Below are positions 1 through 12,469 of a DNA stretch of 64,000 nucleotides, piece by piece. Position numbers and translations under genes: made by a program. The notes beneath the pieces were generated by a model. The model was not told where the DNA came from, did not search any database, and saw only the letters and a program-made list of their open reading frames with translations. Source of the stretch: Apostichopus japonicus (lineage: Eukaryota > Echinodermata > Holothuroidea > Aspidochirotida > Stichopodidae); NCBI RefSeq assembly GCF_037975245.1, contig NC_092578.1, forward strand, positions 13,252,321 to 13,316,320, read 5' to 3'. Each line of letters starts with the position of its first letter. The first letter of the stretch is position 1.

Positions 1-31
1 TTAAGATCTAGCTTAATTTCATAAAATTTTT

Positions 32-238
32 CTACCAACCAGCAATACAGTCTTGTCTTTCACATTTGTAGAAAAACAAAGGAATCTTGTGTGTGCCAAC
101 TACGTCAGGATATAGTTTCGTAGGACTTTGAATAGAGGAAGGCTGTTCAGAAGTAGCTGAACATTTCCCTCCGTTAAATGCCAAGTTGTTAGGACGACGG
201 CCTTGTAAGGTGACGTGACAATTGTCTGACAAAATCAC
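32..238 (-). CDS. Possible terminal exon of an unidentified gene
   Basis: A 68-codon open stretch on the minus strand ends with a stop near the window edge. The product is mixed in composition (Cys, Pro, Asn, charged residues) and is not low complexity. I do not recognise it. It could be the last exon of the gene whose first exon lies at 3642-3830 on the same strand, but no intermediate exon was found to connect them. A chance open frame is equally possible. Confidence 0.2.
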   Translation of the reverse strand: MILSDNCHVTLQGRRPNNLAFNGGKCSATSEQPSSIQSPTKLYPDVVGTHKIPLFFYKCERQDCIAGW

Positions 239-1974
239 TTGGGAAGAGAAAGTGAAATTCGGGGTAAATATTAGATTAATATTTTCTTAAATGTGCTGCC
301 TTTTCAATTCTCGCCATGGTCTTTCCTTCCTAACGCTACATTTGTGGAGCTGATGAACTGTGAGGCTGCTTACAGACAGCTATTGATTAAACCTCGGAAA
401 TACGAAGACAATCTTTCTAACCGAAAACCTTTTAAGCTTCCTACTTTATGATTTCGAAGGTACCCTCTCCTAAACATCAAGATTTATTTATGGCTTACAT
501 TTTTTTTATGTACCATGCAAAACGTTCAATTTCCCTGGGAAGGCCTCTCTGGCAATGGGAAAAAAAGAAATAAAGACAAATAAAAAAAATAAAAAATAGA
601 AAATCTGTCGGGGTACTTTTGACAGAAGGGTGGGCAGAGTTTGTAAGGACTTGAAATGTAAATTTCGATCTTTACATGTGTAGGAAAATTCAAGAAAAGA
701 TCAAAAGGTCGGTAAGTCATTTATGAAAGGGCGAAGTAGTTCTGTTGTTGATTGATGCTGTTGTTGATATTTTTATGAAAACTGAACAACATTAAGGTCA
801 AATGTAATATATACATGACATAGGCTTATATCTTGCTGAATTAGAACCGTTTTTATTCAAATTTTGAAGAAAGCAATAATTAATCACGCGGTTGGACTCC
901 CAATTTCCAACAAAATAACTGATCCTCTGCAATGTAATATCAAATTCTAATGTATTGCAAATCTCAGCAAACTTTTTTGAGAGAATCATTCACAAAATAA
1001 AACCCAGCTCTGTATTGTGAAGTGATGATCATTCGAAGACGCCTCAGCTGAAATTTTGCAACCCGTTGATATGAAACGCTCAATTTTACCAAATGGAATC
1101 CAAGCAACGAGTTGGGCTACTTTACTGGCTGAATGCCGGTGGATTTCACCTTTTGCCATCAGAAATAAAGGGCACTTGTATCTTTCTGCCATTAGACATT
1201 AAGAATCTATGATCACATGATAAGTAGGGTAACAATCGTCAACTAACAAAAAGCACACAATTTTTCAACAATATTTCTCACAATTTCTCACAATTTATTT
1301 AATTTTTGTTTTGTAGTTTTGTTCCTTTCACCAATTTTTCTCCAGTATATGTATATATTTATCATATTCAAAATGGGGAAAACATTCTATCAGCATTGCG
1401 CTTTTGTTTTTCTCTCCTTTTCCATGCATTTGTATAGCTTAAATATATATATAAATTATCATGATGAATGTTGTTTTTCTTTCTTTGTACCTGTCTCTCT
1501 AGATTGTATTGTATATCCAAATATCTTTTTAAACTTTGTTAAACATTCATGTTCTGTACAAACTTGCTGGATATAAATGGTTGTCATTGTCATTGACAAC
1601 TTTTCACACAGTTTTCCGATTTCCGTACCCAACATAGGCCCTGTTCTACTGCTTATTATCAGCAAATCGTATTATGTTGCTCCCATAATTAAGCCAGTAC
1701 AGTAGCTATGTACTGTAATTCAGGAACACAGCTGGGTTGCCAGTAGGAACTTGATTTTAGGCAGTAGATATTTTTAAGTACTTATCACATTGGAAAATGC
1801 TATGAAAAATTGGTCAAATTGCTATACATGTGTAAAAGATGTATATATTTTTACATAGGTAGCATAGTATTTCATGAGCTCTAATCAAACTTGAGAGCCT
1901 TCAAATCTGTTACACAAAAAAAGTTGAACTCTAAATGATTCTACGGTAAGTTCTGTTAATCTGTACTGTATATA
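239..1974. other. Non-coding stretch, no recognised gene
   Basis: AT-rich sequence with only short open frames. A minus-strand open segment at about 1088-1192 ends in a possible GTAAAA donor but has no partner exon. No tRNA, repeat array or transposon end was recognised. Confidence 0.5.
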
Positions 1975-2145
1975 TGTGTAAAAGTAAGTTGGCCTGACGT
2001 TTCGATCCTAGCAGGATCTTCTGGATAAATTCTAGCCTCTGAAGAAGATCCTGCTAGGATCGAAACGTCAGGCCAACTTACTTTTACACATTCTCTTACA
2101 CAGGCTCTTTAGTGGATAAGCAGTTTGCTAACAGTTTTATTTAAA
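1975..2145. mobile_element. Palindromic Penelope-derived mini-element with hammerhead-like motif
   Basis: A perfect 47-bp inverted repeat (1975-2021 and 2044-2090) is separated by 22 bp. The right arm continues to about 2145 with a tail also present at 24531-24625, 25485-25585 and 26641-26830. On the plus strand, CTGAAGA (2039-2045) is followed by a GATCCT/AGGATC hairpin with a GCT loop (2047-2061), then GAAAC and GTC (2062-2069). This resembles a hammerhead ribozyme core with a minimal stem III, except for one extra A after CTGAAGA. PLEs are known to carry such ribozymes, and a related copy in this window flanks a PLE-type GIY-YIG domain. Confidence 0.6.
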
Positions 2146-3641
2146 TCTAGTACAGGATCTTAGAAGCTTGCAGTCTCATGTCACTTTATTTCACCAGTTT
2201 GATAGGATTCCAGTAACTGCTTGTATTAATTGCCTGATTGTATTTTTTTATATCATAATAAGGTTTATGTAACAGAATTTTGATGTGTAATGTGTTTGAT
2301 TCATGTAATTTCCTGCAATTTGTGTTCCACATAAGTGCTTATTAGCAAGGAAGTAACAAGATGGAACATACGTAATTATTTTCTGTTTGGTTGTAGAGTT
2401 ATCGTTGTTGGTGTGCACAGTACCTAACATAACTTTACTTACCAAATTATGCAATATCCCCACATCTCCTTATCACCAACCAAACTATGGTTACCAAAAC
2501 TATTGAAAAAATAATTTAATTTAAAAATTATAAAAATTAATTTTTTTTTGTCGTTTATATCAAAATGAAGTAATTTATCTGATGCAAAATGCATTTTTTT
2601 ATAAACAGCAATTTTCAAAATTGTCAAGATTTTTGCATATAGCAGAAGGAATGAACATGTCATAAACTGTAACTGAGGCCCACCAAACAATTACCGTCAA
2701 TCTCTTAAACAGTGTATTCTAGTTGACATGATAATTGGCAACAAAGACTGCTATAAGCACCTGCTTGTTTGGAAGCTTGTTGAAAAACCCTGCAGGTTAC
2801 TTATTTCACAAACACTTACATATTTTGTACAGAATAAATGAGTACATCTTTAAATATTATTATGAAGCAAGAAAAGATTAACAGGTTGAAATTGTACTTG
2901 TCTTGCACAGTGATAAATACATATATATATAAACATATTTATTTATGCAAGCCAGTGCAATACATGTACAATAAACATTTAAAAAATTGCGTGGGTCTGA
3001 AAGATTTGGTACAATATCAAAGTTGATAGTTTTGGGTGGAATACTTTTATTAAAACTGCTTGACATTGATATGTCCAGCATAAGGTTAGGTAGGATGGTG
3101 GTCAGCTAGCGTACTGTATTGCAGGATTGTCTGTCCTTATACTAGTGGACACCACTAACCAACAGTCATATCTTTCAAGCTTTAACAGAACAAGGGTGTG
3201 ACTATATATTTTTTTTTCTGTTTTTGTTGCTTTACTCAGCCAAATCAAATGAATTTTACCACACAGGCAATCCATGTAAGATGATTCTGTTCCCTAGCTA
3301 CCATCTTATCTGCTCTTGGTCTCTATTACTCTAGCTTTTGTAATCCATTAATATTAACCTATAGCCTATGCCTAAGCAATTTCTTACTGAATATTTGATT
3401 TGTATACCTGTATTGTACTAGCGAAACTAGTCTATTTGCAAAGTGAACGCCTATAGCGTAGTACGTAGCGTTACACCTAAGCTAAGTAAGACAAACGACT
3501 TATCCTAATTAGTAGGGAAAGAGCCGGAGAAATGGTTACCCAAGTGCTCCAAAGTTTCTGGTAACTATGTAGTAGTGTTAGGTCTTGAACATATTGGCCT
3601 ACTTGTAGCCTTAGTCAGCCACTAACGGGTAAAGGACTTAC
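2146..3641. other. AT-rich non-coding stretch
   Basis: No recognisable coding segment or repeat family. If the exon at 3642-3830 belongs to a minus-strand gene, this is likely its first intron. Confidence 0.4.
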
Positions 3642-3830
3642 TATTTTCTTATTGAGAAGGATCAACTCTCGTTCTGTTAACGACTTTTTATCATCAGTGG
3701 TATCGGTTGTGGACGAACTACGGTCTTCTTTACATCGCTGTTTTAGTTCATATAGTTTGTACAGAAGATAAAGTCCAGGTGCTGTCGCCAAGCTCCCGGC
3801 TACTGGCTTTCCCAACATGGAAGAACTCAT
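3642..3830 (-). CDS. First coding exon of an unidentified small or membrane-anchored protein
   Basis: An ATG at 3830 opens 63 codons that end exactly at a strong GTAAGT donor (3636-3641), in phase 0. The start reads MSSSMLGKPVAGSLATAPGL, followed by a moderately hydrophobic, tyrosine/leucine-rich stretch. This could be a single membrane or mitochondrial anchor. A charged, Ser/Thr/Asp-rich linker and a helical segment with LTERELILLN follow. The start is supported by the donor and by promoter-like sequence upstream. Downstream exons were not located and the family is not recognised. Confidence 0.5.
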
Positions 3831-4439
3831 ATTAAAAGCGAAACGATAGTCTCATTTAGGAAGCACTAGGCTAAGCAAAACCGAAATTCTTTCAATGGAA
3901 TAGGTTTTAGGCCTTGTACTGATGTCGTACGTTTACACGTGTCTCCTCCGAGCTAAACAAATTATCACACGTTGCTAGACACGTTCGAACTTCAAAAAGA
4001 TTGAGACGAAATATTGATGGTAGGTCAATTACACAAAGTTATAGCAGCAAAATCTGGTTGCTATTCTGTTCCTACAAAAATTACTTTATAGCAGACCATG
4101 AGACGGCGACAACGTACGGTTGCCACAGTCCAAATCGCTACACTGTGGTGAGTAACAGAAAAGGCACACAAGACCCGCACTGCAACCTGCGGATAAAACA
4201 AATGTGACCGTTCGAATTTACCATTCACTTAAAAACTGTCGAATGCGCTGTTATCTCTCCGCCAATTAACAACAAGCTGTTCTAAAAACGCAAAAAAAGT
4301 TTTTAATTATTTTCGTGCTCGACGAATAAGGAAAGCGGAATTTTCTCCACCTAGGCAAAACCTATCAATTTTATCGATGATTTCACATCTGGACAGTCTC
4401 ACAAATTACACACACAATGTACCGTTCGTTGAGCTGCTC

Positions 4440-4660
4440 GTTTCACGTCGGCTCTGATTCAGCAGATCCAGGTACGTCTTTATTTACGGTGTAATATTTC
4501 CCGCGGCCGAGCCAGACGATTACGTTTTCGTACTTCCGTTTGGCATGACGTCATATTTGTTAGTAACTAACGTAACGCGTCGCGCGTGCAGTATACAGTT
4601 TCGTAGACTGTCTTGAGTAGTTAGTTTATAAGGCAGGTTTCTCTTCGGAATCAACAGATG
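4440..4660. promoter_or_regulatory. CpG-containing promoter-like block with CRE and ETS-type sites
   Basis: This block is locally richer in CpG than its surroundings (CGCGGCCG, ACGCGTCGCGCG). It contains a full CRE palindrome TGACGTCA (4546-4553) and an ETS-type ACTTCCG (4532-4538). It lies about 700 bp upstream of the exon at 3642-3830 and could serve that minus-strand gene, an unseen plus-strand gene, or both. This is inferred from motif content only. Confidence 0.35.
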
Positions 4661-5082
4661 AAAGTTAGGGTGTAAAAGGATCAATAATTAACCGACTTTT
4701 AGTGATGGATTTATGTCTGAATTCATGTGAAACACATGCCTGTGTTACTTACATTACAAGAAATTAAAGCTTTGAGCTGGCGCCATTGCTGAGTTTACTC
4801 AATCTTTACAGCCAATGTTTGCTTACTGTACGAATGTTTTTTCCAACCAACCAACCAGCTTATAGTTTAACTTAAAGCAAATGTACTATAGCGACGTTGA
4901 ACATGATCATTCATATCATGGAATGTGAGAGGGTAGGTTACGAAGGAGGGGTGGAAAGGGTGTTGGGACCGGGAGCAAATAGGAAAAACTGGTGTACTGG
5001 TTTTAATGTGTCAATACCTATAACATAGCGAAACATGTGGATCAAACTTCTCCCGTTGAGGTTCATTTCCGAATCATAATGA

Positions 5083-5409
5083 ATGTACAGTATTGTGCCA
5101 AGTCTGCAAAAAGTTCTGCATGGTGAATTCTGTGGGAGCTCCAGAAGCCTAACTTTTTCAGACGACCATCTCTGTACTGTAGGCCGACACTTGGAAACAA
5201 GTACGGATATTCAGGGATTTCTCTTACGCGCCGACACGGCCTTTTCAAGATCATGTGTCATTACTAGAATTGGTATCACTACTGAAGAGACTATTCAAGT
5301 AGTCTTATCGGACAGGAGAGACATCGGAGAGCACTTGGGGGGGGGGGGGGGTCTTCGAACCCACTTGGATAATTACAACCTACGGTACCATCCACTTATT
5401 TTTATCTAA
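5083..5409 (+). other. Unassigned 108-codon open frame
   Basis: A plus-strand ATG opens 108 codons that run through a poly-G tract (5338-5351), giving a Gly run. The product is not recognised. Crossing a homopolymer and lacking splice or family support make a chance open frame the likelier reading. Confidence 0.15.
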
Positions 5410-5649
5410 TGAACTTGTTCGAGATGATCACTTGGACCCTACGATATACCAAGAAGTGGTTGTTTTCATATTTAGTGAATGTTTTGATATACTATAGGCC
5501 TACCAATCTCATGGACCATGGGAAAGTTGAGATGAGGGTGAGAGGAAGGGAGGCAGTCAGACCAATGTTCAGTGGTGCTGAAATTGCCTAAGGCGGTTGC
5601 ACCATATGCTCCAGTGAAAATCACTACAGTGAATGTTATTGGGTAATCA

Positions 5650-6335
5650 TTGTCCCATGCCCCACTCACGCCCCCAGGTGGGTTGTTCAATCCATTGTCC
5701 TATGCCTCCCCTCTCCCACCCCATCACTCGGTGAGTTGCATGTTCAATCCATTGTCCCATGCCTCCCTCTCCCACACCATCACAGCTAGGTGGGTTGTTC
5801 AATCCATTGTCCATGCCTCCCCTCTCCCACCCCGTCACAAGTGGGTTGTTCAATCCATTGTCCCATGCCTCCCTCTCCCACCCTATCACAGGTGGGTTGT
5901 TCAATCCATTGTCCCATGCCTCCCCTCTCCCACCCCGTCACAGGTGGGTTGTTCAATCCATTGTCCAATGCCTCCCCTCTACCACCCGGTCACAGGTGGG
6001 TTGTTCAATCCATTGTCCCATGCCTCCCCTCTCCCACCCCCAGTCACAGGTTGGTTGTTCAATCCATTGTCCAATGCCTCCCCTCTCCCACTCCGTCACA
6101 GGTGGGTTGTTCAATCCATTGTCCCATGCCTCCCCTCTCCCACCCCATCATGTACATGTGGGTTGTTCAATCCATTGTCCTATGCCTCCCTCTCCCACCC
6201 CATCACGTACATGTGGGTTGTTCAATCCATTGTCCCATGCCTCCCCTCTCCCACCCCCAGTCACAGGTGGGTTGTTCAGTCCATTATCCTATGCCTCCCC
6301 TCTCCCTCCCCCAGTCACAGGTGGGTTGTTCAAAT
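5650..6335. repeat. Minisatellite, about 13 copies of a ~52-bp unit
   Basis: The unit contains GTGGGTTGTTCAATCCATTG followed by a C/T-rich half (TCCCATGCCTCCCCTCTCCC). Units vary between about 49 and 57 bp. The array lacks stop codons in all three plus-strand frames for around 200 codons, so open frames here arise from the repeat and are not evidence of a gene. Confidence 0.9.
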
Positions 6336-6817
6336 GTATTACAAAAGGTGACAAAGACAACATACTGATAAATACATATAGCAAATTACATTAGCATATC
6401 TTTTATTTTATTCACACAATATAAAATATTTACATAAAATTTTGTATATCATAGAAAGTCTTCCTATAGACAAGTACAACTGGGCAGAACCAATAACCAG
6501 CTCTGATCACATGTCACACCTTCAAAAAAAAAGGGGGGCAGATATAACAATGGAAACAAGGTGGTATCTGCATATCAAAGTAAACCTGCTTTTTCCATGT
6601 TTACAAGTTTCACACCAAAATGAGTCCATAGTATCAAAACAAAAATATGTAAATGAGGTCCTTTCATAACAGAGAAAGTGGAAAATCCTGACAAGCAATC
6701 ATGATGCATATATCATTAAATGATGACTTTGGCAGAGGTTTTAAGCCTTAAGAAGAAAGAAAATGTTGCAAGTGCAGGTAAGGATTCTTTAACTATTCCA
6801 GTTTTCAAGATTTTCAC

Positions 6818-6922
6818 CTTTAAAATATGCTGAAAACTCTGGAATGCTTCTTTCAGGATAAATTGATGACGTTGTCGGCCCCTCAGTGCAGGTCGAAATG
6901 TCCATCCAATGTTGTAGATAAC
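6818..6922 (-). CDS. Exon-like segment of an unidentified minus-strand gene
   Basis: A 35-codon segment is bounded by an acceptor (TTATCAG) at 6923 and a donor (AAAG/GTGAAA) at 6818, phase 0 at both ends. The product is mixed and protein-like (VIYNIGWTFRPALRG at the start; later FILKEAFQSF). It may belong to the same gene as the segments at 8264-8407, 9059-9125 and 10670-10848, but a fully phase-consistent chain could not be built. Family not recognised. Confidence 0.35.
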
Positions 6923-7396
6923 CTGATAACACAACTAAATCTTGTTTCTTTTAACTTCGTACAAACAACAGTGAGAGCTTCCTGGGATGACATTCAACAC
7001 CATTGGTGTCCTCGACAAAGTCGTACTTCATTTTAAACACGTCATTTGCGGCAATTGCAAAAGTCTTACTTTTTCTCACCGAGGTTTGTGTTGCATCTGA
7101 GGAAGTGGCCTTCGAGTCTGTACATTAGACTATACAGTCCTGTCCCCCTTAATCTGTGAACCTCAATTTAGTTTAAGGGATCATTTCTCAAAATTAAAAG
7201 TGTTACAGAAATGCAACCTGGACCGATAGGCATTGGCGGTGTTTAACAGTTTATGACATGAAAATTAACTTTATGCATAAAATCATCCTAAAATCAGTTT
7301 TATATCCAAATATTAACAAACCTAGAACATAAATGTGAGCGGCTTGTCGCATTTCGTTACCAAACTGTTCAAGCCCTAGGACACAGGTCTTCTCAC

Positions 7397-7434
7397 CAAA
7401 AATCCATCTTTGTTCTTCTCGAAGTACAAAAGTC
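7397..7434 (-). CDS. Weak exon-like segment
   Basis: An acceptor (TGACAG) at 7435 is followed by an open frame reading TFVLREEQRWIF, up to a GTGAGA donor at 7396. The same frame stays open beyond this donor for about 27 further codons, so the true 3' end is uncertain. The phase does not join directly to 8264-8407. Confidence 0.25.
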
Positions 7435-8263
7435 CTGTCATTAAAATATATATAATAATTTAAATCTGTCTTCTTTTTTCTTTTATGTGTTTTATAACGA
7501 TCACACAAATTTCTTTCAACCATTCCAGCATGTAGAGGGGTCTTGTCATTGTATAACTGAAAACCCTTTTTTTATGCCAAGTAGCGTGTCAAAGCTAATG
7601 CAATTATACTGTGTTACACTTAAGTCTCTCTTTCATCACGAGAAATACAGTACACACAGTTTTATAAATATCTGGACACATTGCCTTGATATTTGAGTAT
7701 GAAACATCACATGTTCACAACGTGCAAGGCTGCTCCCAAGGAGAGATACTGTATCAAAAAAAGGCTTTACTTAACAATCAGAATGTTTTGTTCACTTCCA
7801 GAGTTACTTGGTACTCCCCCACACTGACCTAATAATTAGCACAAACGAGATAAACAAACTGACATTGTTTTATTGATGAGTGTCAAAAAGTTCAATAAAT
7901 ATTGATTGCCAAGACTCACAGTTAGCTGTTCCTTATGTTGATATACCGGAAAAAAATAAAATAAAGTAATATCGAACATATATACGAAATCGATAATGAT
8001 GACATTGAAAACTCATGCATCTGCATACATAGAATCATTAAACATATCTTATAATATGACTGTGAAAGTTCAAAAAGAACTCTTGGAAAGAAAGTGATCC
8101 TTTTTGACATTTTTATAATATGTGATATATTTAACTATGATATCATATCACAATCTTCATTATATGAGGTGATAGATCTCAGTTTAATACAATGACATCA
8201 TAAATACTGTAGTACTTATAGTTAATAGAAACAATCAAAGGGTGGGGAAACATGTAACCAAAC

Positions 8264-8407
8264 CTCAACACACAGCACTTTTGGAGTAACACTCCCAAGT
8301 AATATTTGCAGGAAATTAAACAGTTCTACAATATCTTGTACGATCTGTAAATACTCTGACAACGCAAAGAGCAATATTTCTTGGACAAAGGTGACCCATT
8401 GAGAGGA
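8264..8407 (-). CDS. Exon-like segment of an unidentified minus-strand gene
   Basis: A 48-codon segment lies between an acceptor (AAAAAG) at 8408 and a donor (GAG/GTTTGG) at 8264, phase 0 at both ends. The product is strongly helical and hydrophobic (WVTFVQEILLFALSEYLQ) and ends TPKVLCVE. Composition and clean boundaries suggest a real exon of an alpha-helical protein. Both splice sites are only moderately good, and no family is recognised. Confidence 0.4.
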
Positions 8408-9058
8408 CTTTTTGTAGATTAATCGCGGTCTAATCAACCCTTAAAATGTGGTTATTAGTAAATGTCAAATGACAAAAATATTCGATTTTGGTTTAATTCA
8501 GGAAAAGAAAATACATCTTATCCACCCTAAAATAAATTTGGTTATTACTGTATGGAAAATGACAAAAATATTCGATTTTGATTTTAGGAAAGGAAAACAC
8601 AACATCAGAACAAACCAATATTTAGCATCTTTCTGCCCCTCCCCCTCACTCACCTCCCCCTACCCTCTTTTTGTTACTTTTCTTTAAATTCTACTCCTTC
8701 ACATTTCAAACTCAAATCTAAGTTTCAAGCATCATGAAAGAAATAAAAATTAAAAAAAACAGAATCTAATACTGGAGCCTCTCAGGGAATTTTTCAAATC
8801 CACATTAAAATGTCTTTCTCCCATTATAGTTTGTTATTGGTCTGTATTAATTAGTGCACATACTACCGCTTTCCATAAAATCTATAAGGCACTTATTAAT
8901 TTGAAAAGACATCCGAATTACTCTTCACTCAAAAGTATCAAGTGTTTAATATTAAAACAACTGCTTCTTTGCTTCAAGTAAATACCTATGACTTCTTCAT
9001 GAAACATACAAAGAAACATTGAATAAACAAACAAAAATTGTGAGATACAGACATTTAC

Positions 9059-9125
9059 CAGCCTTCGTCTAATCTTGATGGTATGCACTCTATTTGAGAG
9101 AGGGAAGGAGGATCCTTCATCCCAT
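9059..9125 (-). CDS. Exon-like segment of an unidentified minus-strand gene
   Basis: A 67-nt segment lies between an acceptor (GTCTCAG) at 9126 and a donor (CTG/GTAAAT) at 9059. The frame ending in phase 0 reads WDEGSSFPLSNRV then HTIKIRRRL and would join in frame to 8264-8407. An alternative frame is also open. Unidentified. Confidence 0.3.
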
Positions 9126-10669
9126 CTGAGACAGTAAAACATCATGTTATCACATGTTGTAGATCATGTGAAGATAATAAAAGATGTCAGCCTTGAGCAT
9201 TTTTGGGGCCCCCTGTAAACCTGTTCAGAGAGGTTAGCTAAATCATACCGCAATTGTCAAACGTAGGACAGCTTCCTGCCAGATATCTAGTCATATTTCT
9301 GTCGTTACGAGATAAGCGTTAGTACTCTTGTGTAGCAATTTGAAATACACTCAATGTCTCCCTACTAGTAAGGATGGAAGACTACCAAAAAATGAATGCA
9401 CTCATGTAAGAAAGAAGAAAATGGACTTTTTGTGCGAGACCAGGCAAAAATACTGTAAAACTAAATGCAAAAACACATATCAGAACAAGCCTATAGAACA
9501 GAAAATTCATTATATCTGAATGACGGTATTTTTATGGACAAGTTCTTGCATAATATGAGCTAAATTATTGTGCAATAGATTCAATCTATCATTGACTTTA
9601 TGAGTGTTCAGAAACAAATGTTCAAACGAAATATTTCGAAACCTTCCGCCTGGATCTGGCTTGCATAGAATTATCAAGCCTAACAGATATTCAACGTGGT
9701 ACTTAATGAAGTGACATCAGCATTTGATAAATATGCCTGATTGGTCAATGTTTTGAAATGTGTAAAACACAAATTTTGAGCAGTTTTGACATCATGATAT
9801 CCAAAACTCTAGAATATGTTAATCTTAGCAGCCAAGATAAAAAAATAAAGAAAGCAGACCTTTTTTCTGATTTTTGGTCTAATAGCCACTTTAAAAGTCT
9901 CTTGTTAAGGTAGGCTTTACTACAACTTTGTGAATTAAAATTTCAAAGTTAGTGGTACTTATAGTAACAAGACTCAATAGGCTACAAATATATGGCAAAA
10001 TGGTCACCGATGTTGACAAGTTCACACCTCTAAACTGTCACCCTCACAACAATTTTTGTTTCTTTGGAAAAATCAACATTCCTGTTGTTCTTAATTGCTA
10101 AGTCATCATTTTTAGCAGTACTGCATTGTTGCATCCAACTCAGATAGCTGCTTAGCAACATTGATCACTCTTTTTTCCATTTCCATCTGTGCTAAGCTCT
10201 GGCTACTTGTGAACCAAAACGTGGGATGCTTGTCTGTCTAGTTAGGAATTTTCGTACCCCCTCTTGCCACTTTCGTTTTGGCTGTTGTTGTTTCAAATGG
10301 TAAATTTCAAATACTGAAATTCTTTATATAGATAACAATATAAGAATTCCCCACAACTAACCCAAAGCATTCCTTAGAGAAGGCAAAAAAAAAAACCTGA
10401 TAAAAACTGCAAGTTGTACGTTTGTACGTTTAATCATGGGAATAAAACTGTGCCACTTCATCAAAACATAGAATTCTCTGAGGGATTCTATATAAAACCT
10501 GAATATTTACTGTTATATTTCATTTCTTCTCACATCCTCTGTCCCTCCTTACCCCTTCCCTCCCCCCAACCCTTCATACAATGAAGAACTTTTTGAAATC
10601 ACTCTCAAAGTCAATGCTGTGATTACATTCTTCAGTTCCCGGGGGCATTTATCACTACATCACATTTAC

Positions 10670-10848
10670 AATTCGTCGTAACATTTTCTTTTCGGCGACG
10701 CATTTTAAGTGGGGAACGACAGCTGCAATGGAAGTTGGAATCCAACCGGGTGTGAGTGATTGTAACAATTGAGTAGAATGATGACAGTTAATGACAGCTG
10801 ATCGTGCCTGTTTGAGCGTTATCTCTTCGGGAGACCACACTTGGCCCC
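10670..10848 (-). CDS. Exon-like segment of an unidentified minus-strand gene
   Basis: An open segment of about 58 codons ends at a GTAAAT donor (10664-10669) in phase 0. It contains EEITLKQARSAVIN and WIPTSIAAVVPHLKC and looks like folded helical protein rather than low complexity. An in-frame TGA lies just upstream, so an acceptor such as GGGCCAAG near 10845 is required; the 5' boundary is approximate. Function unknown. Confidence 0.35.
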
Positions 10849-10977
10849 CCAAAAAGTGTCATTGGCTCTACCAGCAGCCAAAGGGTCTTCAACAGGCTGT
10901 GTAATGAGCAAAAAAGCTGTATGCATGGTCAGAGCTTGTGAGAGTAATTGCAGTTAACAGTGACCAAGAACACAAAT

Positions 10978-11030
10978 TTATATATATATATACATATGTA
11001 TATATATAGATATATATATATATATATAGA
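10978..11030. repeat. (TA)n microsatellite
   Basis: Imperfect TA dinucleotide run with minor interruptions. Confidence 0.9.
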
Positions 11031-11061
11031 GTGCAGGGACGTTGAGAGGAAAAGCAAATTG

Positions 11062-12454
11062 TCATGAAACTTGTAGGATGAAAAACTTCACTTGAACTTG
11101 TATGTCGTCACACATTAAGCAGTCCGATGGTGTTATTAAAGTTTTCTTTATCAAGATTTTATGAACAATTTGGACGATTTTACACGAAGGAATTTCTGTT
11201 GTAAGACCTAAGCATAAATTACCATTCTTGTCTATAATTTGTTTCGCTCTGTCATAATTGTAAAGTTCTCCATTAATACATATTAAAGTTTTCATTTGCC
11301 TAAAGAAAATTAAAGGAGGAACTCATAAATTACTGTAACTTCTTTCTAGACATAAGAAGAGAGGCCTATAAAGAATAGGCAGCAAAGTCTCTTGCAATCT
11401 GGTTGTGAACTGAATAAATACAAAATAACTCAATTTGCCCCCCCCCCACCAAAAAAAAGAGGGAAAAAAGAAAAAAAAAAAAAAAGGGTCGACTCAGTGA
11501 AAGCTGCTTTCAGGAAGGAAACTGAAAAATCATTAGCTTTTGCTTGCTTGGTCAGTATAAGCATTTCAAGAACCTTTTATGTGAGAAATTAATCTATAAA
11601 CCACATTCGACCTCAAGATGAAAAGGAAAACAAAGATTTTGAATGCTGTGCTAGCCTAAGACCACATCTACCACTAGCGATGTTCCTAACACAGACCCTT
11701 CTTGGTCTCTCTACCATTCAGGAGATGACAAAGGCTTCGGTTGTTAAAGACCTGACCTACATTTATAACAACAGAGACTCCTGAGGAACCTTTGGAAGTC
11801 AGCCAGATGATAATTTCAATTTTATATACTTTTACAGATCTACTCTGGGGAGTTCAATACCTAAGGGAAGAGGCAATAAAGATTCCCTTTTTATCGACAA
11901 GAAATTTCCCTTTTTTTGCAGTAAATATTCTGAATTTAGCTGCCACAAAAACATGATAATCAAAGAGATGTTTCTCTGTAACTATGACGACCTTTTGCAA
12001 ATGATGACTTCATGCAAAAAAAAAAAAAAATTTCTCTAATCTGCTTTAATTTTCAAAGATGGTTAAAGAGATTTCCATTGGCAATGAAAAGCAAAACTTT
12101 AGTACCTCTTTGACAGAACATTGCAATCATGGACACACTGAAGAAGTTGTCAAAATGTGGGCAACCTGAATTTATCTTTCAAAAATGGAGGTGAAAATTG
12201 GAATGACATTGTTTGCAGGCACCGAAATTAGAAACAATGTTTGTCACTGTTAATTTATAGCCAAATACCACTAAAACAATCCTACACCTGCAGCTGCTTC
12301 TTTTTGACTTGGGAATGATTGAGTAAACTATTTCAAACAAACAAAATGAGACCTTTATCAAGACCTGTGTTGGGATAAAAACTGAAATGAGAACAGAAAT
12401 ACTACCGGTTGGTTTATGCCCTTAAAGCCTGGCATGGGCTCCATCTAATACATC
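11062..12454. other. Intergenic stretch downstream of DBF4
   Basis: Contains a 77-codon minus-strand open frame (11062-11295) preceded by a possible acceptor, homopolymer tracts near 11440 and 11470, and otherwise unremarkable AT-rich sequence. No gene assigned. Confidence 0.4.
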
Positions 12455-12460
12455 TTTAAT
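12455..12460 (-). terminator. Candidate poly(A) signal for DBF4
   Basis: ATTAAA on the minus strand, about 430 nt downstream of the DBF4 stop. It is the nearest plausible signal noticed; no canonical AATAAA was seen closer. Confidence 0.3.
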
Positions 12461-12469
12461 ACTGTTCTC

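Noticed and set aside
5650-6394. Three overlapping plus-strand open frames of 192-233 codons
   Set aside because: They are the three frames of a ~52-bp minisatellite and its stop-free unit.
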